Assembly: GCA_032191425.1 (NCBI GenBank)
Contig: CM063446.1
Span: forward strand, 18,332,501-18,396,500
From: Lymantria dispar
Lineage: Eukaryota; Arthropoda; Insecta; Lepidoptera; Erebidae
DNA: 64,000 bases
Direction: 5' to 3'
Part shown: one piece after another, positions 31,546 through 43,977 of the stretch
How positions within the stretch are numbered: position 1 is the stretch's first letter
Layout: each line of letters starts with the position of its first letter
Notes under the pieces: model-generated
The model's input: the letters and a program-made list of their open reading frames with translations, nothing else
Told to the model about the DNA's origin: nothing
The model's database searches: none
Position numbers and translations under genes: made by a program

Positions 31546-32261
31546 ATTAGCTGAGAAAATGATGAGTAGTATAAATATATTTTATTTCTATGTAGGTCAT
31601 CAATATTACCAACCATAGCATTGTTTGTGAGCGTTCAAGAAGACAAATCAACAGACAACCATCGACACTAAAATTTTATGTAATCACCAATGAGGCTATA
31701 ACCTTTAACATACAATAATAATAATAATTTATTGATGCTATGTTACATTCAGTATTGTATCATTGATGCTTTAATTGCCTTACATATTACCCAGAGTGTG
31801 ATAGCGGCTTCGAATACGACTAAGCCTTATCATGCTCGTGGGTTTCGTAAAAAACGACTAAGAGGTTTACATAGACCTGGGCCAACTCCATCTGATGCCG
31901 TTTGGTAATTAATTATATTCCCAAGGAGGACTAAAGTAAGGCAGGCAGGCCGGAGATAAAATTATTGGCAATAGCTTTTATTGAATCGACCTCAATTAAT
32001 TGAGATAAGAGCAAGATGATAATGATGATTACCTAAAGTTTAGGTGTCGTTGGTGAAAGCAGATGTAAGATCTTTATACCGACTTGAATTTATTCTGTTG
32101 TCCAGGGTTGTATTCTCACTGTTGATATGGGCCTTTCTCAAGTCTTTCTCTTTCGGCCTTCCTTTGATTGTAAAATATACATAATGCTCTAAATAGCATA
32201 TCCTGCTACATACATATATTTTAAAGTAATAAAATAGTAAGATGATCATGATGAAATATGA

Positions 32262-32415
32262 ATTCCTTTTTTATATTGGTGATGGTAGCAAACGAGCAAG
32301 CAGCACACTTAATGGTAAGTGATAGTACCGCATATGACCTTTGCAATACCAGGGGCATCGCTAGATTGTTGTTTACCATTTAAAAGTGCTCTTCTTAGAC
32401 CTCGTTTAAAGAATT
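32262..32415 (-). repeat. Jockey-clade LINE, 3' end only
   Basis: GCAAACGAGCAAGCAGCACA and CTTCTTAGACCTCGTTTAAA match 26880-27010; 5' truncated after about 150 bases. Confidence 0.8.
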
Positions 32416-32495
32416 CATATCCATTATTTCGTAGTTATGTCCTATTTTTTTGTATTTAATTTTTTTTTCTATTTACGCTATACTATAGGTGTCCA

Positions 32496-32537
32496 TCCCT
32501 TTCTTGCCCGTGGGTGTTGTAAACGACGACTAAAGGA
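32496..32537 (+). repeat. SINE, first part, split by a hAT-type element
   Basis: TTGCCCGTGGGTGTTGTAAA then CTAAAGGA, which is the left copy of the target duplication. Continues at 33413. Confidence 0.85.
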
Positions 32538-33412
32538 CAGTGGCGGCTGATGGGTCAACAAAGTGGTGGTGCACTTTACTTGCTCACTAAGTATTAAGAT
32601 CAGAAATTGCATAGGAACAACAATTTATAAAAAAAAAATAACATTTTTTATTATTATCGAACTCATTACATTTTGTAGGCATACATAGAAACATGTGGTT
32701 TTATTTGGTTTTCACACTTAAAAAAATATTTATAAAAGAGTGCAAATCATAAAATATTTTGATTTGAACTCTTTTATTAAATTTAACGAGGGCCTTGGCG
32801 GTCCCGCCAATTTCATATTAACTTTATTTTGAAAAGTTTTATCATGCTAGGCTCATTTACACTCACACCACACACGGTACACGAAGTATAGAATAGAACT
32901 AAGACCAAAATAAGAAAACACTTAATGTAAACAAACAATATTTAACGCGTCACAGGATACATCGAAACTATATCTACTTACATCGCCGCCGCCAGGCAAA
33001 TTTCGTCGAAAGTCGAGTGCTCTCGGTAATGTTCGGTTCGCCCGTGCGCCGCTCGAGCAGACTCATTTTTCGGTATATGTATATTTCTATGAACTATCTT
33101 CTGTCTCACGCGCCAGGCGTTTCAACTCATAACTAATACAAGTTGTATTAGCAGTCCCCGTGCGCTCGCCTCAGCGCACGAGTTTTTTTTACAGGGAAAA
33201 CAAGTTTTAATAGTTTAGTAAAGCGTTTAAATTATTTCGTCTTAATTTGAAATTATATTTGTTATGTTATGTTATGTTTAAATAATAATAATATTTATTA
33301 TATTATTTATATATAGTAATTTAAAATATAAAGATGAACTAACATTGTAATTCTTAAATCTTTTGAATTGGTGGTTCAGCGCACGAGCGCACTTAAGGTC
33401 CAGCCGCCACTG
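32538..33412. mobile_element. hAT-type non-autonomous DNA transposon
   Basis: Termini CAGTGGCGGCTG (32538) and CAGCCGCCACTG (33412) are a perfect 12-bp inverted repeat of the hAT kind. Flanks are CTAAAGGA (32530-32537) and CTAAGGGA (33413-33420), an 8-bp target duplication with one change; hAT transposases make 8-bp duplications. The 875-bp interior has no transposase frame. Confidence 0.9.
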
Positions 33413-33578
33413 CTAAGGGATATAATATGCATATAATAGATATTATGAGATGAAAAACTTGAAATAAAACCCTATGTCAACACGTCTGACTAGCGAGGAT
33501 TAGTAGGTCAATTTTCCTTCTATTGTGGAGCAAGCTCGAGCGCAACATTGGGACGTATATGAGTTGTGATTCTGACCC
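33413..33578 (+). repeat. SINE, second part
   Basis: Resumes with CTAAGGGATATAATATGCAT and ends GGGACGTATATGAGTTGTGA, the standard tail. Confidence 0.85.
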
Positions 33579-33784
33579 AATTATACATGAATTTTACCGC
33601 CAATTTTCTGCAGTGTTGAATGTTCAGCAATTCGCTCTTCGAGTGTCAAAATTAAGTGCTGGTACTTATCATGATGACAATTGAAATAGGTTGATACAAT
33701 TCAATGCGTAACTATGCAACATTTCTTGCCTATAGATACCTATTGTTGAATGTTGAGCAGATCTTCGTTGGCAAGTAAAACCGA

Positions 33785-34030
33785 TTTTTTTTTATTGGCA
33801 ACGATGGCAAACGAGCAAGCAGCACACCTGACGGTAAGTGATACTTCCGGACATGGACCTTTGCAATAACAGAGGCACAGCCAGGCCGTTGCTTACAGTG
33901 AAGAAAATACTCTTCTTAAACCTCGTTTAAAGAAGGGAATGTCATGTCATAGCGCTCGGGAAATACAGCAGCTGGTAGTTCATTCCAGAGCTTGCACGTA
34001 CGTGGGAGAAATGATCGCTGGAAACGTACA
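33785..34030 (-). repeat. Jockey-clade LINE, 3' end only
   Basis: Close match to 26878-27110 (GGCAAACGAGCAAGCAGC, CATAGCGCTCGGGAAA, GGGAGAAATGATCGCTGGAA), 5' truncated; begins at a T run. Confidence 0.85.
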
Positions 34031-34284
34031 ATACGAATGTAGCAACCATGTCAAAAATACTTGGAATTCGCTAAAACAACCGAATTCATACCTATTAAAT
34101 TCAAACCAGTATTGTTCCTTCGTCAGTAATCAATTCTGGGTATTGGAATCATGTAATTAACTTATACTCTATATATTTTTTGTTTTTTTTTTGGGAGGGT
34201 GGTCAGCGAACACATCCTTCATTTTTTGCATACATTCTAGACAAATTTGTAAATATTTTATTTTTAAATCCGTCTATAATTGAC

Positions 34285-34402
34285 GGATTAAAGGATGAAG
34301 GATGAGTGATGAGGGATGAGGGATGAGGGATGAGTGATGAGGGATGAGAGATGAGGGATGAGGGATAAAGGATGAAGGATGAAAGGATGAAGGATAAAGA
34401 AG
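34285..34402. repeat. Minisatellite, GGATGAG unit
   Basis: About 15 tandem 7-base units with GGATGAA and AGTGATG variants. Confidence 0.9.
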
Positions 34403-34569
34403 TTTCACTTCTGACATGCGTACTTTGCACGCACGCTTTTTTATTTTTTAATGTGCACATTACAGCATAAATAACTTTCTTTAACTTTCTGTAAATTTAC
34501 CCATACGAACTATGCTAAATCGCACTCTCTTTGTGCAAATATGAAATTAATCAAATGTAAAATCTCTTG

Positions 34570-34768
34570 AATCATTCATTCATCTAGCCCATATAAGTCC
34601 CACTGTTAGACCACTTTTACAATAGAAGGTATATTGACTTTGGTTGGCATAGGGTTTTATGTCGAGTTTTCCTTATCTGCATAACACATCCCTTAGTCGT
34701 CTTTTGCGACATCCATAAGTAAGAGAGGATTGCGAAATGTAATCTTACTCCGTCACTACGCAGAATAA
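34570..34768 (-). repeat. SINE, degenerate
   Basis: CCATATAAGTCCCACTGTTA tail side, CCCTTAGTCGTCTTTTGCGA centre and TTACTCCGTCAC head side. Confidence 0.75.
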
Positions 34769-36927
34769 AAAAATCTGTTCATGTGTACAATATTAAAAGA
34801 ATTTGGTTTAGATTATTAATATATAATATAACTATTCACCCTAAAATAATTTTAAACTTCATAACTGGAACTCAATAAAAAATAACGTTACTGAATGTCC
34901 CCCAATTTTTTTAAATTGCGTGAAATTAAATTTAGAATATACACTTTATCCCTCGGGAGTCTGACAAATAGCCGCGCGGTGAACGGTGCGATTTAGGCAC
35001 GCTGTAATTGGTTTTTTAATGCGGCACTTGCGAAGTACCACCTTCCGCTTTATCAAGTGAATACATTATCAAATTGTTAGGCCGCCAACGAACCCCAGCT
35101 CTATGAATAAGAATCAAATGCGCTTGTCGTTCACACACCGCTTCGACCGCAACTGAGGGGTGCTAAATTAGTGAACCCGTATCACGAATTCGCTTTTTAA
35201 CGGTTAATAAATATAAATTAAAGCATAAAAATTACTGTTATAGTTTTAAAGTCAATAACAATTTCATTATTATGTATTATAATGGTATAACTTTTTTATT
35301 ATTGGCTATAATAAAATAGCAGTGAAATACAAAGTGTACAATATATCTTCCATCGTTATAACGTATAAAGAATGCACAATGTATATTGAGTGATATCGAC
35401 AGGGGTCTACTGATAGTGCAGATGGAGGGAGCATTAAATTTGACAAGTGAAGGTATTCAAAAGGCATATCTATAGGAGTGCATTTCCATTGTTTAGTAGA
35501 GGCGAAAACAATAACTAAAATTTCCAAATATATTTTAGGACGAGAGAGTTTGTAATATACAAACTCTCTCGTTTGTATAGGATAGTGATAGAATGTTCTC
35601 GAGTTTTCCATTGGAATTTTCTTCTTCATATGGTATAAAGTCGGACATTTTGACTCGTTAATTTCAATAAGTTTGTTCTCTATTGTATAATATTAAAAAT
35701 ATATGGGTGAAATACGAATACGAATTATATTACGAATCCCATGCTTTTCATAACGGAAAAAATGTATTATAAATTTCACACGCAAAAACTGTGAATAACC
35801 TAGAAACAATTTTCAGTTAAAAAATATTCATTTGACTATTACTGCAACCGTCTAATAAATTATATTCTTAAAAATTTTGTCAAGAATAAACACGGAAAGA
35901 GTTTGACAATGGAGCTGTATAATAAAAGTTTCACGAAAGGATCTTCTCGTCAATCAAGTCACGTTCAGTGTTATGTCCGATCCTATGTCCAACATTGTGT
36001 CTATTGCCGGACAGTTGTGATAACGAGCCTATTGGCCAAATACTGACGTATTTGTCCCAATCGTAAACCTACTTGATTTTATCTCACTTATATTACAAAC
36101 AACAAATACGTCGGCGATGATCTTAGTTTTATTGATCGTATTTATATGCATTAAATACTCTGGGACGAATTTTACTATCGATTTGAAAAAAAAAAAACAA
36201 GTAAAAAGCGTGGCGGAACTGTTATCCCTCACATAAAGATGGCTAATGCAGTTACTATTGGAAATCTACGTACTACGATGGGAGCATGTCTCCGTGGTTA
36301 AGTGGCCCATTCGCGTGCAAACGAGCGCGTACTTTAAAAATAATAAAAACCCCTTCATCTATCTATGGTGCCAGTGGAGTGAACACGAGGTCTCTTGTTA
36401 CATTTTTCACAGGATTTGTAAGTACTCTGCTATTATTATGTTTGCCGCCTATTGAAATACCTATTTTTCATTGGTAATTCAAATTTTTTTTCATTATAGC
36501 TATTGACTATGAAAATATATATATACTGGCTTTATCTGAATGTTGTAAGAGCTAGTATATTTTAGTATATTTTCCTTGTTATCTTGTTATGAATAATGAT
36601 GGCTAATATACGATCTCACATATTAAGTTTCCCATTGATGACCTATTTGTATAGCTACACCACGCGTTGTATGTAAAACACGAGTATATTTACCACATTT
36701 ACACGCGAACGCACAAGATTTCACCCATACAAAAAGTGTCTAAGGCACACAGAACACTGTGCATAGGTCAGTCATAAGCATGTCGGTGACGTGAACCCAT
36801 AAGATATTCCCCTACCAAAAGTGATTACGCGGCAAAGGAAGTTTTCACTTCAAAAAAATAGAATACCTTTTTTATAATAGTAATATTTATGCTATATTTA
36901 AAAAAGCAATATTTACAATAGCTATAA
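34769..36927. other. Gene-free region; GC-richer unique island at 34935-35200; hairpin at 35540
   Basis: 34935-35200 has balanced base composition, several CpG sites and no repeat resemblance, unlike the AT-rich flanks; it could be conserved regulatory DNA. A perfect 15-bp-arm hairpin with a three-base loop lies at 35540-35572. A 63-codon open frame at 36289-36477 has no recognisable domain. Confidence 0.4.
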
Positions 36928-38002
36928 TCTATAAATATAAAAGAAAGTCGTGTTAGTTACACTATTTATAACTCAAGAACGGCTGTACGGATTTGGCTGA
37001 AAATTGGTGGGGAGGTAGCTTAGAACCAGGAGACGGACATAGGATATTTTTTATCCCGTTCTTCTTCTTCTTCTTAGAGGAAATGAGCTACTTTTATCCC
37101 ATTCTTCTTCTTCTTATTATTTAATGGCAATGAGCTACAATAATATGAGCTATTGGTGCCAGTGTCGAGTTATTATGTTGATTATTCACGTCTTTAGTCT
37201 TCGTCTTTCAGTCAGTCGTTCTTTATCCCGTTCGATAGCGTTCCCGTGTGATCTAACATAAAATGTCAAATAGATTTTTTTTTGTTTCTGTTTGTCCATT
37301 CGGACGGGCAAAGGGCTCAAAGCCCATACAGCCAAGTCTGATACAATTTTCTTCATATTATTTAACATTTTTTCATAGTATTTAACATTTCTTCATATAG
37401 AATAGCTTATTTATTGTCATGTCCGTCAGTAAGTCAAGTCGTTGCCATTAATTAGGCGCTGAAAACCTTATTAAATGATTTCTCTGGGAATTGCGGTAGA
37501 ATATGAAAATACACGTAAACCACTCTTATATCACATTCACCACACTTCAGCACCTTAACTGTATTATATTACATAAAATATCAGCAAAATTATTCAAAAT
37601 AACACTATAAAACACTAAAAAAAATTAATATAATACAAGAGCTTAACATGACATTTCCATATTCGCGCAGAAAATCATGTCAAAGAGAATACAAGTCGCT
37701 ATGAAACGTAGGATAACAAAAACACATTTGATATGTAATAATAAAATGCAAATGACAGTTAAACGTAATTTTGTCTATAGTTAAGTATGGTTGAAAATTT
37801 GATAATTGCAATTTTGTCAGAAATCAATAATCAGTCATTTGTATTCTCTTTGAATCATCATTAACAATGCCGCGACCAAGACAATCGAATCTTTCCCGAC
37901 AAAGCGGTAATGGTTCTTCCATTAGAGACTATATATTCGGAAATTTAGAAAATATATTTACGAAAAAAATTATGGCGGTACGAAGTTCGCCGGGTCAGCT
38001 AG
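36928..38002 (+). mobile_element. Helitron, internally deleted
   Basis: Starts TCTATAAATATAAAAG (36928) with CTCAAGAACGGCTGTACGGA following, and ends GCCGGGTCAGCTAG (38002), the Helitron TC...CTAG layout; it sits between A and T. The internal text on the - strand around 37190-37260 reads VRSHGNAIERDKERLTERR. At 37867 an ORF start survives (next entry). The Rep/helicase body is gone. Confidence 0.85.
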
Positions 38003-38064
38003 TAGCAATATATTTATGTAACATGGAACAAAAACTTTTTGAGTGTATCAAACATTTTACATAG
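37867..38064 (+). pseudogene. Helitron replicase-helicase ORF, N-terminal stub
   Basis: MPRPRQSNLSRQSGNGSS resembles the Arg/Ser-rich N-terminus of insect Helitron proteins. After about 20 codons it runs directly into the element's 3' terminal sequence (IMAVRSSPGQLV = the GGGTCAGCTAG end) and out into flanking DNA. A large internal deletion thus joined the ORF start to the 3' terminus. Confidence 0.65.
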
Positions 38065-38090
38065 CACAAGAATAAATTGCGTTAATTCCT

Positions 38091-38322
38091 CTGTGTGGTG
38101 ACGGAGTAAGAATACAATTCACCACTTCCTTTGCTCGTGGGTGTCATAAAAGACGACTAAGGCATATAATATGCATATAACAACTATACAAGAAAAGGAA
38201 AACTCAAAATAAAACTCTATGGCAACAGGTCTGACCAGTGTGATATAGTAGGTTAATTTGTCTCCTATTGTGGAGTAGGATCGAACCCAATAGTGGGACG
38301 TATGTGAGCTGTGATGACGATG
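38091..38322 (+). repeat. SINE (GATG-tail family)
   Basis: Nearly full-length: GTGTGGTGACGGAGTAAGAA head, AAAGACGACTAAGG centre, GTGAGCTGTGATGACGATG tail. Confidence 0.9.
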
Positions 38323-38904
38323 AATTTGCATCAAACATTTATGATAGAAATGAATAGAATGCTTTGTGCCCGTGGAAAGTGTAATATTTTCATCTAATTT
38401 AGAATTTTCTTCCCATAGACTATTGACGTTGCATCCCGTGTTCGTGATTGGGTAACATTCGGTTACATTTGTGACATGGGGAGTGAAATGTGTGCACAAT
38501 TGATGAATTGACCAAAGAGGTCGCTAGTGTAAACACTGTTTAACTAACCGTTACATCACACCTTTCACCTAGTTTAACATTATTGGCAATATTTAATTTA
38601 ATATATAAATTATATTTTAGATTCATGAAGTTGCAATGCAAGATTCAGTTCGTGAAAATGTATCAAATAACTACTGATTGTTGAAAACTTGCTTTCACGA
38701 GAAGAAGTAATAAACAAGCCCTTGTAGTGACTAATTCAAATTTAAATGTATTTCATATATTTATTTAATTGGCTGCAGATAACGTCGGACTCAAGCAACG
38801 GGTCCCCGACCTTGTTTGCCCAATTCTCTATAGCAAAACTAAAAGAAAAGCTCTTTAGTCACGAATTTGTAATCACCTACTTAGATGTCTAAATAATGAT
38901 TCAT

Positions 38905-39030
38905 TGGCATAGAGTTTTATTTTGAGTTTTTCATATCTCACATAAATGTTATCTGCATATTATTTAAATTTTACCAAACCCATGTTCAAGATTGGTGATG
39001 AATTGTATTCTTACACCATATAAAAAAGGT
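38905..39030 (-). repeat. SINE fragment
   Basis: GGCATAGAGTTTTATTTTGA to GAATTGTATTCTTACACCAT; tail third missing. Confidence 0.7.
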
Positions 39031-39069
39031 TCTTGTTATAAAAAATACTCAAAACGAAGAAGTATATTG

Positions 39070-39370
39070 TACAGAACATCATTATGGCAGGCGCCCGTAT
39101 TTCCTTTATTCAAGTTCCATCCGCGTAGCATCGCACCTCTATCTAGTTAGAGCCGTGCACTCGGGTAAAAATGAAATATAGAGGCAATCCAAATAGATTG
39201 TTATCTACCCACGTGTTTACCGGTGGCGCCGCGGCACGTTCGCGCTAACAAGCGACCCTCTCGCCTTAAAACACCGGTGACAGACACCCTTACATGCCCC
39301 AGCATCCGTCCCTGTACCGTGCGACACAATTTGACAGTTCTGCTACTGACAGGTGTTCAAGCTTTCAGCC
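39070..39370. other. GC-richer unique island, possible conserved non-coding DNA
   Basis: Contains CACGTG-like and GGTGGCGCCGCGGCACG sequence with no ORF and no repeat match in this window. Function unknown; regulatory role is only a guess from composition. Confidence 0.3.
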
Positions 39371-39452
39371 TATCCTAATGTAACACAATAAAATATTTTC
39401 TGACCATAAGCAAAAATAACAATATATATTTTTTTTTAAGTTACGTTCTTGT

Positions 39453-39590
39453 TCTTACTAATATTATAAATGCGAAAGTAAGTTTGTTTATTTGTTACGC
39501 TTTCACGCTTAAACCACTGAACCAATTTTAAAAATGCCTTCACCAATGGAAAGCTATAATATCAGGGAGTAACAGACTATTATAGCGAGC
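39453..39590 (+). mobile_element. Helitron (Lep1-like), 5' part
   Basis: Starts TCTTACTAATATTATAAATG and matches the element at 28063-28291 read on its own strand; the CTAG end is missing. Confidence 0.75.
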
Positions 39591-39737
39591 GAGTTTATTG
39601 CTGTCTACCATGCACAGTTATAAAATTTGAGATTGTTATAAAGAAAATTCGCAAACATGTATTCCATGACGAAGGGTCTTTATTGGACATGGTCCTTCCG
39701 AAGACCATAGTTATTATACTAGGCAGCTGGGTTGGTT

Positions 39738-39977
39738 ATCATCATCATCATCTCAGCCCATATACGTCCCACTGTTGGGCTCGGGCCTCCTCCATAATGG
39801 ATGGGTAATTGACCTACTATACCACGCTGGTCAGACGTGTTGGTATAGGGTTTTATTTCGAGTTTTCCTTCTCTCGCATAGATGTTATATGCGTTTTATA
39901 TCCCTTAGTCGTCTCGTACGATCACCCACGGGTAAGATAGGAGGTGGTGAATTGTATTCTTACTCCGTCACCACACT
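39738..39977 (-). repeat. SINE (GATG-tail family), well preserved
   Basis: Minus-oriented full copy from CATCATCATCATC to CCGTCACCACAC. One of the copies closest to the consensus. Confidence 0.92.
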
Positions 39978-42350
39978 GATTGGTTGGTTATGGCGGTTGT
40001 AATTATTAGTTTTCCAAAAATATGTCGGTGAATCCTCTGCTGGTTTTACGACTATTATAAGAAAGGAAGGAACGTATTATATTATAAAGGTGTTGTAATA
40101 ATAATTTATTAGGTACTATAGGTACTGATGAGGGTATATTTTGCTTCAGTCAAAACTTTAGCAAAACATGATTCAGATTTCTTGTTATATTACAGACTCT
40201 ATGGTTACAAATTAAAATTATCTATTATAGAGTGAAAAGATAGCTTGACAGAATATAACGTGGACGTAAATGGTTTGGATTTTTTCGCATGATTGAAGAT
40301 AGATGGGATGCCTACCTATGTGGTACAGTAATCTAGCACTCATGGTTAAGCTCGCTACTATAAGAATTATTAAAACTAAATCAGTAGTTTCTGATTAAAA
40401 ATCTACTAAACTTATATTTCTTTATAATATTTTGTAAATATAATACATAACTATAATAAATGACTTTCAAATTTGGAAAATTTATAATGTAAGTTAAAAT
40501 AAACACAAAGTATAACAAAGTAATTATTTATTTGCCAGTATTAAATTACAAAGAACAATGTATATAATAATATCTGAAATAATTAGGCTAAATATAACGT
40601 TACATATGCTTAAGTTCCCTACAGAAAGATTAGCCTATCTCGTAGGAGCCCGAGGCAATAAATTAAAACGTTGTATTCCTATCGGCAGCCATAAAAATTA
40701 ATGTGATAGATAGAACACACCTCCATAGTATTAATTTTTCGAGCAAAGCTAAAACTATAAGAAACGTCCACTAACTCCATGTATCATAGCAGGGCGGTCA
40801 TTGATTTGCTGATATCGGATGGTCTCGGTGACTTATTGTTGGGCCCCTCGCGTCTCGCGGCCATTACCTCCGTGACCGAACTCTGTTACGGTAGCAAGGA
40901 TACTTTTCTAATAGCTGTACATTTAAGACACCTCACCCCACACTACCGTTCGTCTTCTTATTCGTTTCGTGACTAATTGGGCGTAGGCGTTGTAGATTTC
41001 AACAAATATCTCCTAGTTTATCAACTAACCGTAAATGCTTTTTCACTTAAATCTATTCAGTTTATTTGGTACGTTTCAAATTCAATGTTAATTACTATAT
41101 TGTGGCAATGCTGTAGGTAGACAACGCTCGATAAGGGAATTACAAGTGATCATTAGCATAATCCACGGCGCGGGCGCAAAACAGATAGCGGTAAGATACT
41201 TAGGTAAATTAACTAAGCACGCTTCTACGGCTTGGTTTCGTTCGTAGCGCGTAGCGTACAAGCTCGTAGACTTCTTATCAGTTTTATTGACGCGAAGTGA
41301 AACGTTTTCCACATTTTATTGTGAATAAATATATTATTTTTATTTTCTTATGATATTTGTATAGCGTAGTCTTTATAAAGATATTATGAGATAATAAATA
41401 ATTATAATAGTTAAAAAAAATACACGCTTAATTTGAGCACTTGCTCCTTTGGATGAGATTCTCAGGTACCCTGTACGAAAATTTTGTTATATTCAATTTC
41501 GTTAAGTTATCCGAGAAATAGGTGATCGGCCCGCCTGGTACTTTCTCTTCTTGGTTATGGAGCAAAGAGATATGTACTAAAAAATTATTAATCCTGAAAA
41601 TCTTGGTAAGGATAATGAGACGAACTATCAACATTAAATTGTCATCCATCCTCGATAAGTATGCCACATTTCTGGTTCAATCCATCGTTTTGAAGGGTGT
41701 AAAAATCATGCTCAAAGTTTCCGTTATAAAGGCACATACTAACATACGTATGAAGATAATAAAATCATGTTAAAAACAAAGTTTCAGTCGTCAATGACTG
41801 CACTATGAGTGTGAATCGATGTAGGCGTGTATAGTTGTGATTGGATTGGACTCGTCCTGTGTTGACGAGTCCCATGGGATTTATACTCACGACCCACGGC
41901 CTTAGGCAACGCAATGACACCTCTACGTTAATAACGCACTGCCGGACTCAATACAAATAAAACATACAAGCGAAGATCATTCACTCGAATCACATAAAAC
42001 TTAACGAAATTGCCAGTTTTTTATTATTCTTCACGGATGATGTCCGTCATAAAGCATGCTACTGAGTTTTAGTATCGTATGAAGAAAAATGCGTAAGGGC
42101 TGTAACTGTAGGATGTCCAGTAGTCTTGTAGCTATTTAAAGAAATTATTAGGTGCAATTACGCAGCTTGTTGTGCGTGATTGGAATACGTGTGGAGTAAA
42201 GGGCGAGGGTCCGACGACAAATTCTTACAAATTAATACATCTATCTGGGAGCCTCCTCGCGACCAACTGCGATACGCGTGGAATACTTTATTACCGTAGA
42301 CTAACACAATTCTCTTGAGACACTATATTACGCTTATAGTGTTGGTATTA
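39978..42350. other. AT-rich gene-free region
   Basis: No supported gene. A stem-loop with nine perfect base pairs, GGACTCGTC-loop-GACGAGTCC, lies at 41848-41872. 40790-40990 and 41150-41260 are somewhat GC-richer. Confidence 0.4.
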
Positions 42351-42725
42351 TAAGTGACGTGATTACTGTTTGGTTTCAAAGTTTACTTTGGATCATTTAT
42401 TCAAGAATCAATTAAAGAATGTTACAGAAGTAAATTATAATCTGATTGAATTTCAATGTAAAATAATTGTACTATTTTCAACAATCTGTTATTATTTTTA
42501 GATACTTAAGTGATTGATTGAAGATTAGCTTTTGTAAGTAATGATTCCATGATTACAGTTTGATACCAAAATTTATTTTAGGTCGGTTATTCAATGATCA
42601 AATAAAAGTTATTAGTAAAATTAATTATAATCTGATTAAATGTAAAATAATTCAATTATTATTAACGAACTATCGTTATTTTAAGTTTTACATAGAATGA
42701 ACATTAGCTTTTTTTAAGTAATATG
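42351..42725. repeat. Diverged tandem duplication, about 190-bp unit
   Basis: Both halves share, in order, GTTTGATACC-like, TCAA..ATCAA, ATTATAATCTGATT, ATGTAAAATAATT, AGATTAGCTTTT-like and AAGTAAT blocks. Confidence 0.65.
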
Positions 42726-42849
42726 ATAATAAATTGGTCTTTGTAATTGCGAAATTATCTCATTTTTTTATGTTTATTGTAAAGTTATAGAATTTGTTAT
42801 ATATTTTTATTCATCTTCATTTTCAACCGTAATTTGTACTGTAGTATTT

Positions 42850-43025
42850 TCCATGCAGGAACACTCCAATGGGAAGGAAAGTGGGCCACTATTCCACGTT
42901 GACCAGATGGGTTTATATAGAGTTTTATATGAAGGATTTTCTTTGTTAGTAGAGACATTATCTCCTTCAGCAGTCATGACAAACGAACGGGTGGTATTCT
43001 TGAATCGTCACCACACAGAATATGT
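42850..43025 (-). repeat. SINE, strongly degenerate
   Basis: CTCCAATGGGAAGGAA, ATAGAGTTTTATATGA and TCGTCACCACACAG landmarks in family order. Confidence 0.6.
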
Positions 43026-43070
43026 ATTTTTAATACCCTTATATAAATTAATTTATAAACACAGGTACCT

Positions 43071-43207
43071 ATAGTATTGAGACAGATAATTCGTTATATT
43101 GCTAAAAAAAGAAAAAGCAGCCACGAGGATGGCTCAAAGTATAGTATTGAGATGGATAATAAGTTATATTGCTAAAAAAAGAACACAAAGTAGTCATGAG
43201 GGTGGTC
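43071..43207. repeat. Tandem duplication, 70-bp unit
   Basis: ATAGTATTGAGA starts at 43071 and again at 43141; both units contain TTATATTGCTAAAAAAAGAA and CACGAGGATGG / CATGAGGGTGG. Confidence 0.9.
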
Positions 43208-43559
43208 CGTAGAAGTGAAAACTTAAAACTGTTCAATTTAATTGTTTGATCTTGAATTAAAATTTTGTAAATTATTTCTTTTTACACTTATCTTATTTTG
43301 ACATCTATCAGCACAGACATAGTGACATTGGCATAGCTACAGATATAGTGTTAGCGTCGCGTAACTATATTGACGACGACTTACATGAATGAATTCTCCA
43401 TCCAAAACTGCATATATGAAAGTTTTCATTTCATTAAAATATATCACACAATATAGTGAAGTACTTTAAAATATGACAATCGTAATAAAAAAAACATCAA
43501 ACAATACAAATAAGGATAAGAGTTGTAGGAGACAATGCCACAACATAGCGGGGAATTCT

Positions 43560-43850
43560 ATTTCTAATCTGTAAGTATAATCTGCAGAGTAAGCGCGACA
43601 CTGCAATATGCGCCCGCCCGTCCCAACTTCACACTCGTTGTTTCGAGAGCAATCGAGGCACCAATAAAAAAGACGATCGTCGCCCTGAGTCCGGGCAGCG
43701 ACTTATTTACAGAACACCCCGGCGTCGCTATTTATTTTATTGACTGCCATTTGCCCTGACTTTTATCGCTGCCCACTTCCCGGATAAAACAACAGCACCA
43801 GGTAAAGATTGTCCGTCGCATAATAGCGCCCCCATTCCAATCATGATAAA
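43560..43850. other. GC-richer unique island
   Basis: Balanced composition, no repeat resemblance, no coding frame. Possible conserved non-coding DNA. Confidence 0.3.
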
Positions 43851-43977
43851 CTACCCTCAAGTTATTTCTAAAAATATACGACTTCTTTTACAATTTTAAT
43901 TTTATCATCAATTAGATTGATTAGCAAAGAGTCATTTTTGACAATATTTTTATTTTATAACGCAATATGTACGTTTT

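Noticed and set aside
34203..34460. Open frame of repeated Ser-Ser-Leu-Ile-Pro-His-Pro text
   Set aside because: It is only the 7-base minisatellite read through in one frame.
36289..36477. 63-codon frame (MSPWLSGPFACKRARTL...) as a possible exon
   Set aside because: Reads smoothly and has a GTAAGT-like site after it, but no upstream acceptor, no recognisable domain and no neighbour exon.
40779..40976. Short frame at 40779 as a small secreted protein
   Set aside because: No signal peptide, no conserved motif, and base composition like its flanks.
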